A DNA stretch of 10,332 bases from NCBI GenBank assembly GCA_020439485.1, contig JAGQSP010000419.1, forward strand, positions 1-10,332, written 5' to 3'. This DNA is from Acidimicrobiales bacterium. GTDB lineage: Bacteria > Actinomycetota > Acidimicrobiia > Acidimicrobiales > Poriferisodalaceae. This document shows, piece by piece, positions 1 to 6,903 of the stretch (its first letter is position 1; each line of letters opens with the position of its first letter). The notes under the pieces are model-generated. The model ran no database searches. It worked only from the letters and a program-made list of their open reading frames with translations, and was not told where the DNA came from. Made by a program: the position numbers and the translations under genes.

Positions 1-446
1 GCGGCGCTCCACGCGTCGTCGCTGACCCGTCCGCTGCTCAGCATCTCGCTGGCGAACCCATACACGGCCGCCTCGGCGTCGTCTGCAAACCGGGGGCTTT
101 CGCCACGCTCGATGCAGTCGAGCACGTCGTCGCCAACCCCGGCCTGCAGCGCCAGGCGCCGGTGCGCCCACCACTCGAAGTTCGCCCGCCAGTGGGCACC
201 TGTCGTGCAGATGGCCAGCTCGAGCAGGTTTTCGGGCAAGCTGCTCTTGCGTCGCACCGCCGCGCCCAACGAGGCGATCTGGCGGCCGACCACCGGACTC
301 GAGACCATGGCGTTGAACGGGCCCATCAGGCCGCCATCGGCGGCCGTCAGAGCATCGGCGCTGCCGCGTGTGGCAACGATGCTGTTCCACACCTCGAGCT
401 GTTCGGCTGTAGCGGCGTCTGGCGTTACGGGTTGAAGGCGGCTCAT
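1..446 (-). CDS. Carboxymuconolactone decarboxylase-like (AhpD-fold) protein, 3' end cut by window edge
   Basis: Seen: an open frame of 148 codons from an ATG at 444-446 that runs off the left edge without a stop. The central segment (residues about 72-104) has ELAICTTGAHWRANFEWWAH followed by LALQAGV. This matches the helical core of the carboxymuconolactone decarboxylase family (PF02627 type), with a Glu, an aromatic/Glu/His cluster and an Ala-Gly-Leu/Val turn. The AhpD-type CxxC redox pair is absent (the only nearby Cys is C80), so a peroxidase-recycling role is not supported. A decarboxylase-like or unknown small-molecule role is more likely. Family members are usually about 180-190 aa, so roughly 35-45 residues lie outside the window. 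The start is 34 bp downstream of the lipoprotein stop on the same strand, so co-transcription is likely. No good Shine-Dalgarno sits in front of this ATG. The substrate cannot be told from the sequence. Confidence 0.8.
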   Translation of the reverse strand, partial: MSRLQPVTPDAATAEQLEVWNSIVATRGSADALTAADGGLMGPFNAMVSSPVVGRQIASLGAAVRRKSSLPENLLELAICTTGAHWRANFEWWAHRRLALQAGVGDDVLDCIERGESPRFADDAEAAVYGFASEMLSSGRVSDDAWSA

Positions 447-480
447 GGCCCACAACCTATGCGCGAGCCCCTCTACTGGT

Positions 481-750
481 TCAGCTGAGGCCGCACTCGT
501 CGCCGACGCGGTCCAGGTTCGTCATGTCGGCCTCGCTCGGCTCGTAGCTCTCGTCCTGGATGATCTTCAACAGGACGTCTGCATCGCTGCCGATCTCATC
601 GATGACGCAGTCGGCCTGCTCTGCGCTCAGCTGCAGGTCGGTCATGAGGTCGTCTTTCAGAGCGTCGGTATCGACGCCGCCGTCGTCCCCGCATGCCGCG
701 AGGCCCAGCCCCAGGGCTCCGGCTGTGATGATCGCTGCAAACTTGCGCAT
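481..750 (-). CDS. Small secreted lipoprotein, unknown function
   Basis: Seen: 89 aa. The N terminus is MRKF followed by a short hydrophobic stretch and the lipobox L17-A18-A19-C20, then a Gly/Asp-rich linker (GDDGG). This is a textbook type II signal peptide. The mature part is about 70 aa, very acidic and predicted helical. It has only two further cysteines, C48 (in QADCVIDE) and C86 (in DECGLS at the C terminus), which could form a disulfide outside the membrane. The pattern of a helix with Cys near the middle and a final Cys resembles small actinobacterial exported proteins of unknown function; I do not recognise a named family. The start is supported by GGGAGA on the minus strand (758-763), 7 nt upstream of the ATG. 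It is the first gene of a probable two-gene transcript with the decarboxylase-like protein. Confidence 0.85.
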   Translation of the reverse strand: MRKFAAIITAGALGLGLAACGDDGGVDTDALKDDLMTDLQLSAEQADCVIDEIGSDADVLLKIIQDESYEPSEADMTNLDRVGDECGLS

Positions 751-757
751 TGCTTGG

Positions 758-763
758 TCTCCC
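758..763 (-). promoter_or_regulatory. Ribosome binding site of the lipoprotein gene
   Basis: The minus strand reads GGGAGA, then seven bases, then the ATG at 750-748. It fixes the start directly in front of the lipoprotein signal peptide. Confidence 0.7.
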
Positions 764-790
764 GACTCGGTTCGTGGCTCCAGTTCCGGG

Positions 791-803
791 CCAGATGTTC
801 TGG
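791..803. promoter_or_regulatory. Perfect 13-bp palindrome overlapping the candidate -10 (possible operator)
   Basis: CCAGA-tgt-TCTGG is a perfect 5-3-5 inverted repeat. It covers the candidate minus-strand -10 hexamer at 795-800, where a bound dimeric regulator would block transcription. No regulator gene is visible in the window, and a site this short can occur by chance. Confidence 0.25.
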
Positions 804-823
804 TCGACGGCCAGTGTGGTCAA
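795..823 (-). promoter_or_regulatory. Candidate sigma-70-like promoter for the lipoprotein gene
   Basis: On the minus strand a TTGACC hexamer (818-823) is followed by exactly 17 bases and then GAACAT (795-800). The -35 differs from TTGACA at one base. The -10 keeps the A2, A5 and T6 positions of TATAAT. The predicted transcript would start near 787 and leave a leader of about 35-40 nt. The match is by eye, so moderate to low certainty. Confidence 0.35.
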
Positions 824-869
824 CATGAGGGCTTTTGGCCGATCGTCTCGCGACTCTGTGTGTTGACCA
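817..869. repeat. 9-bp inverted repeat TGGTCAACA / TGTTGACCA in the divergent promoter region
   Basis: The left arm is 817-825 and the right arm 861-869. The arms are perfect reverse complements with 35 bp between. Each arm contains a TTGACC hexamer pointing outwards: the left one reads towards the lipoprotein gene on the minus strand, the right one towards the propeller gene on the plus strand. The symmetry may simply reflect two -35 elements, or paired sites for one regulator. The plus-strand copy has no convincing -10 at 16-18 bp. The rest of 751-953 holds no coding region that I can support. Confidence 0.3.
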
Positions 870-940
870 GACGTTCGACCCTGGACGACTTGGCTCGATT
901 CGTTGTTTGATCAGGGCGGAAAACAGCCTCCACACGAAGC

Positions 941-947
941 GAGGAGG
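941..947 (+). promoter_or_regulatory. Ribosome binding site that sets the start of the propeller protein
   Basis: GAGGAGG lies six bases upstream of the ATG at 954. An in-frame TTG at 903 would add 17 residues before the signal peptide and has no such site, so 954 is the preferred start. Confidence 0.8.
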
Positions 948-953
948 TCGCAG

Positions 954-3080
954 ATGAGGTGCACCGACCGCAGCCCGAGGTCCGCTGGGATTCCATCGGC
1001 GATTCTCGCTCTGGCCCTAGCGGTGGTGTTCGTGCTCGGCGGTGCCCGGGCAGCCGGCATCGCTCCCTCTTCGGACGAGTTTGCCCTAGGCGACGCCACC
1101 ACGGCGACTGCCCCGAAGACCGCGGTCGATCCGATCACCGGTGACCGTCTTGTCGTCTGGCTCGACGAGGATGGCACCGTGAGCGGGCGCATCATTCGCG
1201 GTTCGGAACTCGCAGAGATTCAGGCAATCTCGACCGGTTCGGCGGTTGGTGGACTCGATGTGGTTTCGACCCGTGAGGGTTATGTGTTGACATGGTCTGA
1301 CGGCGAGGTCGTGTGGGCCCGATCCGTCGGTCGTTCGGGTGCGGTGGCCGGTGATCCGGTCCAGGTATCGCCCGACTTCCCGGCTTCGGACACGGTTCAC
1401 TCGGTTGAGGGCGTGCCCTCGATGTCCGTCGACTCGGCAACGGGCACAATCGCAATCGTGTGGGTGGCCAACGCTGACCATCCGACCATCGCGGGTTCCG
1501 ACGCTGAGGTGTTCGCCCGCATCGTCGACTCGGGCCTGGTTGCTCTCGGGCCCGCATTCCAGGTGAGCTTCACCGGTCCCGATGGCGAAACCGACCTGGG
1601 TTACACCGTTGCTGACCCTGATGTCGCCTTCGATCCGGTGCGAGGCGTCTTCGTGGTCGTCTGGTCGGCCCAAGACCTGATCGACCAGCCTCCCGAGTTC
1701 GACCATCAGGCGTGGGAGCATCAGATCTTCTCGCGCACGTTCGCGACCGACGGAGTCGGTGATCTGCCATCCATCCGTGTCACCGATGTGCGTCCGACCG
1801 GAGATGGCGGGCCCGCGGTCGGGTCCCCGGCTGTCGCCGTGGGTTCCAGCGGATACCTGGTGGCCTATTCCGCCTTCGACGACAGCGTTAGCACGACCGG
1901 TCCCCAAGACATCTTCGCCCGCGTTTTCGATCGAGATTGGGGGGCGATCGGCGATCCGTTTGCCGTCTCGACCGACACGGCAGACAACGGTGACCTCTAT
2001 GCCGAGGACCCGGTGGCTGCCTGGCTGCCCAACACGGGCAGCTTTGTCATCGCCTGGTCAGGGTCTCGCAGTTCTGCCTTCGACGACTTGTTCACGTGGG
2101 GAACCGAGTGGGAGGTACGGGTCAACACCGTCAGCGACGGTGTCGCTCAGACTCCTGTCGAGGTGTCGCACCTGGCCAACGACGACGGCTCGGACGCCCG
2201 TGCGCCGGCCCTGTCGGCCGGGTCTGGCCCGGATCTGCTTGCGACCTGGTCCACCGGCTCCGCGCAAACTCCCGCCGCCCTCTGGTTGTCGGTCGATCGT
2301 GCGCCCGTCGACGGCTATCTCATGCTCGAATCGAGCGGCGAAACCCATGGCTTTGGCGACGCGGTCGACCTGTCGCAGGCTGCGACAGGCGCAGAGGTGG
2401 TGGACCTTGCCATGACCTCCACGCTGGGTGGCTACTGGACATTGAACTCCGACGGTTCCATCGGCGAGTTCGGCGACGCTCCCGAGATCGGCGATGTGGC
2501 TCTCGAGTCGCTCGCTCCGGGCGAGACGGTCTCTGCGATCAGCGCCACACCGACAGGCCTGGGCTACTGGGTGTTCACGGACAGGGGCAGAGCGATTGTC
2601 TTCGGAGACGCGTTCGATGCCGGCGGTGTCGAGCACCTCGAACTCGATGGTCCGGTGATCGACTCGACTCCGACACCGAGTGGATATGGGTACTACATGC
2701 TCGGTTCCGACGGTGGGGTGTTCTCACTGGGCGATGCCCGCTTCCACGGCTCGGTCCCGCAGGTGCTGCCCGGAGTGACACTCGATGGTCCTGTCGTCGG
2801 TGTCGTGCCCACCCCGACGGGCTCGGGTTATTGGCTCGTGGCATCCGACGGAGGGGTGTTCGCATTCGGCGACGCCACGTTCAGAGGTTCGATACCGCAG
2901 GTGCTGCCCGGAGTCGATCTGAACGAACCCGTCAATGGCATGGTCGCATTCGGTGATGGGTATCTGATGGTGGCTTCCGACGGTGGGGTGTTCAACTTCT
3001 CGGATCACCCGTTCTTCGGCTCGCTCGGCGATACCGAAACCCAAACCCCGATCGTCGCGATCGCTGCCGTAGCCGGCTGA
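954..3080 (+). CDS. Large secreted repeat protein, probable tandem beta-propellers, unknown function
   Basis: Seen: 708 aa from the ATG at 954. Residues 1-33 form a Sec signal peptide: Arg-rich start, hydrophobic core IPSAILALALAVVFVLGG, then ARA before AG. Residues about 55-450 hold seven loose repeats. Each has a strand ending in VVW, VLTW, AIVW, VVVW, VAYS, VIAW or LATW (near 67, 111, 167, 234, 303, 365, 429), mostly followed by a strand such as VFARIVD or IFARVFD. Residues 454-708 hold six tighter repeats of 39-46 aa (beginning at G454, G493, G537, G579, G625, G669) with consensus GYWxxxSDGGVFxFGDAxFxGS. Such spacing is typical of propeller blades, so I infer a seven-blade plus a six-blade arrangement. 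No catalytic motif, LPXTG signal or C-terminal membrane anchor is seen, so the protein is probably released or wall-associated. Binding of a glycan or protein ligand is possible but unproven. A terminator follows the stop; the gene looks monocistronic. Confidence 0.8.
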   Translation: MRCTDRSPRSAGIPSAILALALAVVFVLGGARAAGIAPSSDEFALGDATTATAPKTAVDPITGDRLVVWLDEDGTVSGRIIRGSELAEIQAISTGSAVGGLDVVSTREGYVLTWSDGEVVWARSVGRSGAVAGDPVQVSPDFPASDTVHSVEGVPSMSVDSATGTIAIVWVANADHPTIAGSDAEVFARIVDSGLVALGPAFQVSFTGPDGETDLGYTVADPDVAFDPVRGVFVVVWSAQDLIDQPPEFDHQAWEHQIFSRTFATDGVGDLPSIRVTDVRPTGDGGPAVGSPAVAVGSSGYLVAYSAFDDSVSTTGPQDIFARVFDRDWGAIGDPFAVSTDTADNGDLYAEDPVAAWLPNTGSFVIAWSGSRSSAFDDLFTWGTEWEVRVNTVSDGVAQTPVEVSHLANDDGSDARAPALSAGSGPDLLATWSTGSAQTPAALWLSVDRAPVDGYLMLESSGETHGFGDAVDLSQAATGAEVVDLAMTSTLGGYWTLNSDGSIGEFGDAPEIGDVALESLAPGETVSAISATPTGLGYWVFTDRGRAIVFGDAFDAGGVEHLELDGPVIDSTPTPSGYGYYMLGSDGGVFSLGDARFHGSVPQVLPGVTLDGPVVGVVPTPTGSGYWLVASDGGVFAFGDATFRGSIPQVLPGVDLNEPVNGMVAFGDGYLMVASDGGVFNFSDHPFFGSLGDTETQTPIVAIAAVAG
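2313..3050 (+). repeat. Six in-frame GYWxxxSDGGVFxFGDA repeats within the propeller protein
   Basis: Six units of roughly 115-140 bp. The last three are still alike at the DNA level. A 20-bp stretch beginning ccgcaggtgctg occurs at 2757-2776 and again at 2895-2914. A 19-bp stretch beginning ttccgacggtgg occurs at 2705-2723 and 2975-2993. Exact identity, including third codon positions, suggests recent internal duplication or gene conversion. The first two units are more diverged (GYLMLESSGETHGFGDA and GYWTLNSDGSIGEFGDA). Confidence 0.75.
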
Positions 3081-3096
3081 TCGACCCTGAAAACGG

Positions 3097-3129
3097 CGAA
3101 AGCCGCGGGCGCGATGCCCGCGGCTTTCG
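3097..3129. terminator. Strong hairpin between convergent genes, probable bidirectional terminator
   Basis: A perfect 14-bp stem, CGAAAGCCGCGGGC (3097-3110) pairing with GCCCGCGGCTTTCG (3116-3129), closes a 5-base loop (GCGAT). GAAA and TTTC at the stem base give a short U-rich stretch in either direction, though no long U-tail follows. It lies 16 bp after the propeller-protein stop and 32 bp beyond the stop of the convergent acyl-CoA dehydrogenase gene, so it could end both transcripts. Confidence 0.8.
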
Positions 3130-3161
3130 TGCGGATGAGTCGGCGAGCCGACCAGGTCGGA

Positions 3162-4469
3162 TCAGGGCCCGCTGAACACCTGGCTGTGCATGATCTCTTC
3201 GCCGGGCACCCAGTCCAGCGGCACGTGATTGTTGACCTCGGCGCGGCCGACCACGAACCAGTGGACCTCGTCTGGGCCGTCGGCCAGGCGCAGCGTGCGC
3301 TGGCTCTTGTACATGTCGGCCAGCGGTGTCCACTGGGTGATGCCGGTGGCACCGTGGATCTGGATCGCCTGGTCGACGATCTGGGCGCAGCGGATGGGCA
3401 CCATCGCCTTGACGGCGCTGACCCACACCCGAGCTTCCTGGTTGCCCAGGACGTCCATGGCCTTGGCGGCACGCAGAACCATCAGGCGCATGGCCTCGAT
3501 GTCGATACGGGCCTTGGCGAACATCTCCATGTTGCCGCCCAGGTAGGCCAGCTTCTTGCCGAACGCCTCGCGCTTGGTGGCCCGGTCGACCATCAACTCG
3601 AGGGCCCGCTCGGCGGCACCGATCGAACGCATGCAATGGTGGATGCGGCCCGGGCCCAGCCTCAGCTGGCTGATCTCGAAGCCGCGCCCCTCGCCCAGCA
3701 GGATGTTCTCCTTGGGAACTCGCACGTCGTGGAACTTGATGTGCATGTGGCCGTGCGGAGCATCGTCGTCACCGAACACGGTCATGGGCCCGACGATCTC
3801 GACACCGGGCGTGTCCTTGGGCACCAGGATCTGCGACTGCTGCAGGTGGGGTGCGGCGTCTTCGTTGGTGCGCACCATGACGATCATGATCTTGCATCGC
3901 GGATCGCCGGCGCCGGACGAGAAATACTTCTGACCACTGATGACCCACTCGTCACCGTCGAGAACTGCCTTGCAGCGGATGTTCTTGGCGTCGGAGCTGG
4001 CGACGTCGGGCTCGGTCATGACATAGGCGGAACGGATCTCGCCGGCCAACAGCGGCTTGAGCCACTGCTCCTTTTGCTCTGGGGTGCCTACCCGCTCGAG
4101 AACCTCCATGTTGCCCGTGTCGGGGGCTGCACAGTTCATGGTCTGGGATGCCAGCGGGTTCTTGCCCAACTCGGTTGCGATGTAGGCATAGTCGAGGTTC
4201 GACAGGCCTTCGCCGGTGTGGGCGTCAGGCAGGAAGAAGTTCCAAAGGCCGGCGTCGCGGGCCTTTTGTTTCATGCCTTCGAGCACCGCAAGCTGCTCGT
4301 CGGTGTAGCTCCAGCGTTCGGGTCGATTCTCGCCCAGCCTGTGGAATTCCTCGGACCCGGGGTCGACCACCTCTTTGATGAACTTCTTCACCGCTTCATA
4401 GAGCGGAACGACCTCGTCGGACATGCGGAGATCGAAATCGCCCGGTCCTGCCGTCTTGAGCCCTGTCAT
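3162..4469 (-). CDS. Acyl-CoA dehydrogenase, ACAD10/11-like
   Basis: Seen: 435 aa. This is a complete FAD-dependent acyl-CoA dehydrogenase that introduces a trans-2 double bond into an acyl-CoA and passes electrons to electron-transfer flavoprotein. Residues about 15-145 are the N-terminal helical domain. The FAD/substrate signature AYVMTEPDVASSDAKN starts near 148, followed by the beta domain (WVISGQKYFSSGA at 175-187). The C-terminal helical domain has R300-E-A-F-G-K, the FAD-contact motif across the dimer. The QIHGATGITQWTPLADMY segment (370-387) leads into LRLADGPDEVH (393-403). In this subfamily D397 aligns with the catalytic Glu of medium-chain enzymes. The ADGPDEVH form is typical of ACAD10/11-like enzymes rather than classical short- or medium-chain ones, and chain length cannot be read from it. 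The ATG at 4467-4469 has GAGGA (4476-4480) six bases upstream. It is transcribed divergently from the D-arginine-dehydrogenase-like gene. Confidence 0.93.
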   Translation of the reverse strand: MTGLKTAGPGDFDLRMSDEVVPLYEAVKKFIKEVVDPGSEEFHRLGENRPERWSYTDEQLAVLEGMKQKARDAGLWNFFLPDAHTGEGLSNLDYAYIATELGKNPLASQTMNCAAPDTGNMEVLERVGTPEQKEQWLKPLLAGEIRSAYVMTEPDVASSDAKNIRCKAVLDGDEWVISGQKYFSSGAGDPRCKIMIVMVRTNEDAAPHLQQSQILVPKDTPGVEIVGPMTVFGDDDAPHGHMHIKFHDVRVPKENILLGEGRGFEISQLRLGPGRIHHCMRSIGAAERALELMVDRATKREAFGKKLAYLGGNMEMFAKARIDIEAMRLMVLRAAKAMDVLGNQEARVWVSAVKAMVPIRCAQIVDQAIQIHGATGITQWTPLADMYKSQRTLRLADGPDEVHWFVVGRAEVNNHVPLDWVPGEEIMHSQVFSGP

Positions 4470-4535
4470 GGCGCATCCTCATTCTCTGGCGTACGGTTCG
4501 CGAAGCTACCCGACCGGCAAGAGGGGCAGAAATCG
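4470..4535. promoter_or_regulatory. Divergent promoter region with a TTCGCGAA palindrome
   Basis: These 66 bp are the only room for promoters of both the acyl-CoA dehydrogenase (minus) and the FAD-oxidoreductase operon (plus), so the two promoters must overlap. An 8-bp perfect palindrome TTCGCGAA sits at 4497-4504, close to the middle. No clear -35/-10 pair was found by eye. The region also holds ribosome binding sites for both genes (GAGGA at 4476-4480 on minus, GAGGGG at 4521-4526 on plus). Confidence 0.3.
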
Positions 4536-5648
4536 GTGAGTGCAGTCGACGTTGTGGTCATCGGTGGCGGTATAGCCGGTATCAGCGTCGCGGCGACGCT
4601 GCCGCCAGAGTTGAAGGTCGTTGTCATCGAGCGCGAGTCCAGCCTCACGCACCATTCGACCGGCCGTTCGGCAGCCGTCCTGCTCGAGGGGCTCGGCGGC
4701 TCGGCGTTCTCGGCGCTGACCTCGGTTGGGGTGTCTACGCTTGCCCAGCCCGACCCTGACTTCTCCGAGGTGCCGTTCATCGAGCCCCGCGGGCTGGTGA
4801 CGCTGGACGTAGAAGGTCATGAACCCGAGGACGTCAGCGCCGACATCGCCAACTCGCGCCTCACCCAGGTTCAGGAGCTCGATATCGACGCGATCGTCGA
4901 GCTGGTTCCGTGGGTCGATCCCCGCCTCATCATCGCAGGGCGCTACCAGCAAGAGGTGTTCGATCTCGACGTCGCCGGCCTGCATCAGGCATATGTGCGC
5001 CAGGCGCGCCGTAACGGTGTCGAGATCGTGCGCAACTGCGAGGCCCTGACCCTCGACACCGTGCGCAAGACATGGACTGTCGACACCCCGCAAAGACGGT
5101 TCTCGGCGCCGACGGTCGTGAACGCAGCGGGGGCATGGGGTGATGTCGTCGCCGAGTTTGCAGGCGTCAGCAAGGTAGGCCTGGTCGCCAAGCGCCGCAC
5201 CGCCTTCACCGTCGCCGCGCCAGGAGTGCGGGGTGGGCCAATGATCGACACCTCGGCCGCAGACTTCTATGCCAAGCCAGAGTCGGGCGAGCAGTTGCTG
5301 CTGTCGCCGATGGACAAGACACCCGTCGAACCCTGCGATGTCCGCCACGAGGAGATCGACGTCGCGCGCACTATCGAAATAGCCCAGCCCTACCTGTTGC
5401 CCCAACTGCGCACGGTTCGCACCGCCTGGGCCGGGCTGCGCACCTTCGCCCCCGATCAGCACCCGGTCATCGGATGGGGTGACCGCGAAGGATTCTTCTG
5501 GATGTGCGGACAGGGAGGCACCGGCATCCAGAGCGCACCCGGAGCCGCCGCCTGTGCGGTGTCATTGCTGCTGGGGCATGGTGTGCCTCGAGATGCGGTG
5601 GAGGCCGGTCTCGACCCGGTCACCATCGATCCACTGCGATTCCTCTGA
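4536..5648 (+). CDS. FAD-dependent oxidoreductase, D-arginine dehydrogenase (DauA)-like, DAO family
   Basis: Seen: 370 aa from a GTG at 4536, with GAGGGG (4521-4526) nine bases upstream. The frame stays open far upstream, but homology begins only here: the dinucleotide-binding motif VVVIGGGIAGISVA falls at residues 6-19 and the ribose-binding E32 follows. H40-S-T-G-R-S-A-A (40-47) is the loop characteristic of D-arginine-dehydrogenase-like members. The C-terminal segment from W298 (WAGLRTFAPDQHPVIGW), then FFWMCGQGGTGIQSAPG around 318-334, closes the FAD site as in that group. The expected reaction is oxidation of a D-amino acid, or another amine or 2-hydroxy acid, to the imino or keto product. 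In Pseudomonas DauA acts with the L-arginine dehydrogenase DauB; no DauB-like gene is seen here, so the substrate is uncertain. Length fits the family (about 370-375 aa). Probably co-transcribed with the next gene, 40 bp downstream. Confidence 0.88.
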   Translation: MSAVDVVVIGGGIAGISVAATLPPELKVVVIERESSLTHHSTGRSAAVLLEGLGGSAFSALTSVGVSTLAQPDPDFSEVPFIEPRGLVTLDVEGHEPEDVSADIANSRLTQVQELDIDAIVELVPWVDPRLIIAGRYQQEVFDLDVAGLHQAYVRQARRNGVEIVRNCEALTLDTVRKTWTVDTPQRRFSAPTVVNAAGAWGDVVAEFAGVSKVGLVAKRRTAFTVAAPGVRGGPMIDTSAADFYAKPESGEQLLLSPMDKTPVEPCDVRHEEIDVARTIEIAQPYLLPQLRTVRTAWAGLRTFAPDQHPVIGWGDREGFFWMCGQGGTGIQSAPGAAACAVSLLLGHGVPRDAVEAGLDPVTIDPLRFL

Positions 5649-5688
5649 GCAGGTTTCGGATCGGCCCGAACCCGGGCAGGATTTGAGG

Positions 5689-6903
5689 GTGAACAAGGTC
5701 GATATCGCCGTCATCGGAGGCGGCCCCGGTGGAGCGGCGACCGCGCTGCGTGCCGCTCGTGCGGGTCTCAAGGTGGTGGTCTTCGAGAAGGGCCTGCACG
5801 GGCGCGACAAGGTCTGCGGCGACGGCCTGACCCCCCGGGCCATCGCGGCCCTCGAAGAGCTCGACATCTCATACGCCGATGCGCACCACATCGATGGTCT
5901 GCGGATGATCGCCGGCAAGGTTCAGCGCGAACTCGACTGGCCCGGCGGCCTGTTTCCAGACCACGGAGCCGTGTGGCCTCGTCGACGGCTGGATGCGACC
6001 CTCATCGAGCACGCGGCCAAGGCCGGTGCCGACATCAGGTACGGCACCGAGGCCCTGCCACGCTTCGAGGGCGAGCGTGTGGTCGGGGTCAGCTTCGGCG
6101 CCGATTCGGTCGACGCCGACATGGTCGTTCTTGCGGCCGGTGCCACCGGAGATGCCGGCCGCATGCTTGGCGCCGTCCGGGTCCAGGACGAGACCTTCGG
6201 GCTGGCCATTCGGACCTATGTCGAGTCGCCGCGCCATACCGATCGCCACATCGAGGCGTGCCTTACGCTGCGCGACCGGCACGGCGTCGCCGTACCCGGC
6301 TATGGCTGGATGTTTCCCGCAGGCGACGGCACCGTCAACCTGGGTGTCGGAGCCTTGTCGACCATGAAGGGGTTCAAGAAACTCAACCTGAACCACCTCG
6401 TCGACTCGTACGCAGACCTGGTCAGAGAGTCATGGCAGATCGGCGAGTTTCTCGAAAGGCCGCGCGCGTGGCGGCTGCCGATGAGCGTCCAGCGCCGGCA
6501 CGGACCGGGCTGGGTTGCGGTGGGTGATGCTGCAGGCCTGGTCAACCCCATGAACGGCGAGGGCATCGACTACGCCCTCGAATCGGGAATGCTCGCCGCC
6601 GACCTGTTCGCACAAGACCCGGTGACCTGCTTCGAACGCTACGACCGGCAGGTGGGTCAGCGCTTCGACGCCTTCTTGCGAACCGGGCGCCGGTTCTCGC
6701 TGCTGATCGGCCATCCGTGGATACTGCGTTCGGGCCTTCGAATGGCCGTCGGCACCGACGCCATCGCCAAGGTCACCCTGCAGGTGATGGGCAATCTTGT
6801 CGACGGCAACACACCCGGTGCTGCGGGACGGGTCTTCCGCCTTGCCGACCGCTCTCTCGGCATCGCAGAACCATTGCTGCGCAAGACGCGTGCCAAGCCC
6901 TGA
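5689..6903 (+). CDS. Geranylgeranyl reductase family FAD-dependent oxidoreductase (MenJ-like)
   Basis: Seen: 404 aa from a GTG at 5689, with GCAGGA (5676-5681) seven bases upstream. An in-frame TTG at 5683 is a less likely alternative. DIAVIGGGPGGAA (5-17) and E33 bind the ADP part of FAD. K41-V-C-G-D-G-L-T-P-R (41-50) is the hallmark of the geranylgeranyl reductase family. PGYGWMFP (203-210) is close to the family's PxxYxWxFP substrate-site motif. GDAAGLVNPMNGEGI (279-293) is the second FAD motif. Family enzymes hydrogenate isoprenoid double bonds, in archaeal lipids, in the chlorophyll tail, or in the menaquinone side chain (MenJ of mycobacteria). In a high-GC actinobacterium the menaquinone role is the most natural guess, but no men or prenyl-synthase gene is adjacent to confirm it. 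It follows the DauA-like gene by 40 bp, so a shared transcript is likely; a common pathway is not obvious. Confidence 0.9.
   Translation: MNKVDIAVIGGGPGGAATALRAARAGLKVVVFEKGLHGRDKVCGDGLTPRAIAALEELDISYADAHHIDGLRMIAGKVQRELDWPGGLFPDHGAVWPRRRLDATLIEHAAKAGADIRYGTEALPRFEGERVVGVSFGADSVDADMVVLAAGATGDAGRMLGAVRVQDETFGLAIRTYVESPRHTDRHIEACLTLRDRHGVAVPGYGWMFPAGDGTVNLGVGALSTMKGFKKLNLNHLVDSYADLVRESWQIGEFLERPRAWRLPMSVQRRHGPGWVAVGDAAGLVNPMNGEGIDYALESGMLAADLFAQDPVTCFERYDRQVGQRFDAFLRTGRRFSLLIGHPWILRSGLRMAVGTDAIAKVTLQVMGNLVDGNTPGAAGRVFRLADRSLGIAEPLLRKTRAKP

Noticed and set aside
863..891. A plus-strand promoter for the propeller gene based on TTGACC at 863-868.
   Set aside because: No acceptable -10 hexamer is found 16-18 bp downstream; the best by eye match only one or two positions.
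1086..1907. A 273-codon minus-strand open frame inside the propeller gene.
   Set aside because: It lies opposite a gene with a good signal peptide, ribosome binding site and repeats. Its translation is Arg/Gly/His-rich and shows no domain, so it is a shadow frame.
3114..4535. A long plus-strand open frame opposite the acyl-CoA dehydrogenase, continuous with the DauA-like gene and seeming to give an 844-residue fusion.
   Set aside because: The upstream part is the antisense of a clear acyl-CoA dehydrogenase and has no family-like sequence. The FAD-binding fold begins only at the GTG at 4536, which has its own ribosome binding site. Such antisense frames are common in high-GC DNA.
5479..5688. 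Extension of the geranylgeranyl-reductase-like protein upstream by up to 70 residues, overlapping the DauA-like gene.
   Set aside because: The family begins directly at the dinucleotide-binding strand. The GTG at 5689 has a suitably spaced GCAGGA, and the extension would be out-of-frame reading of the upstream gene.
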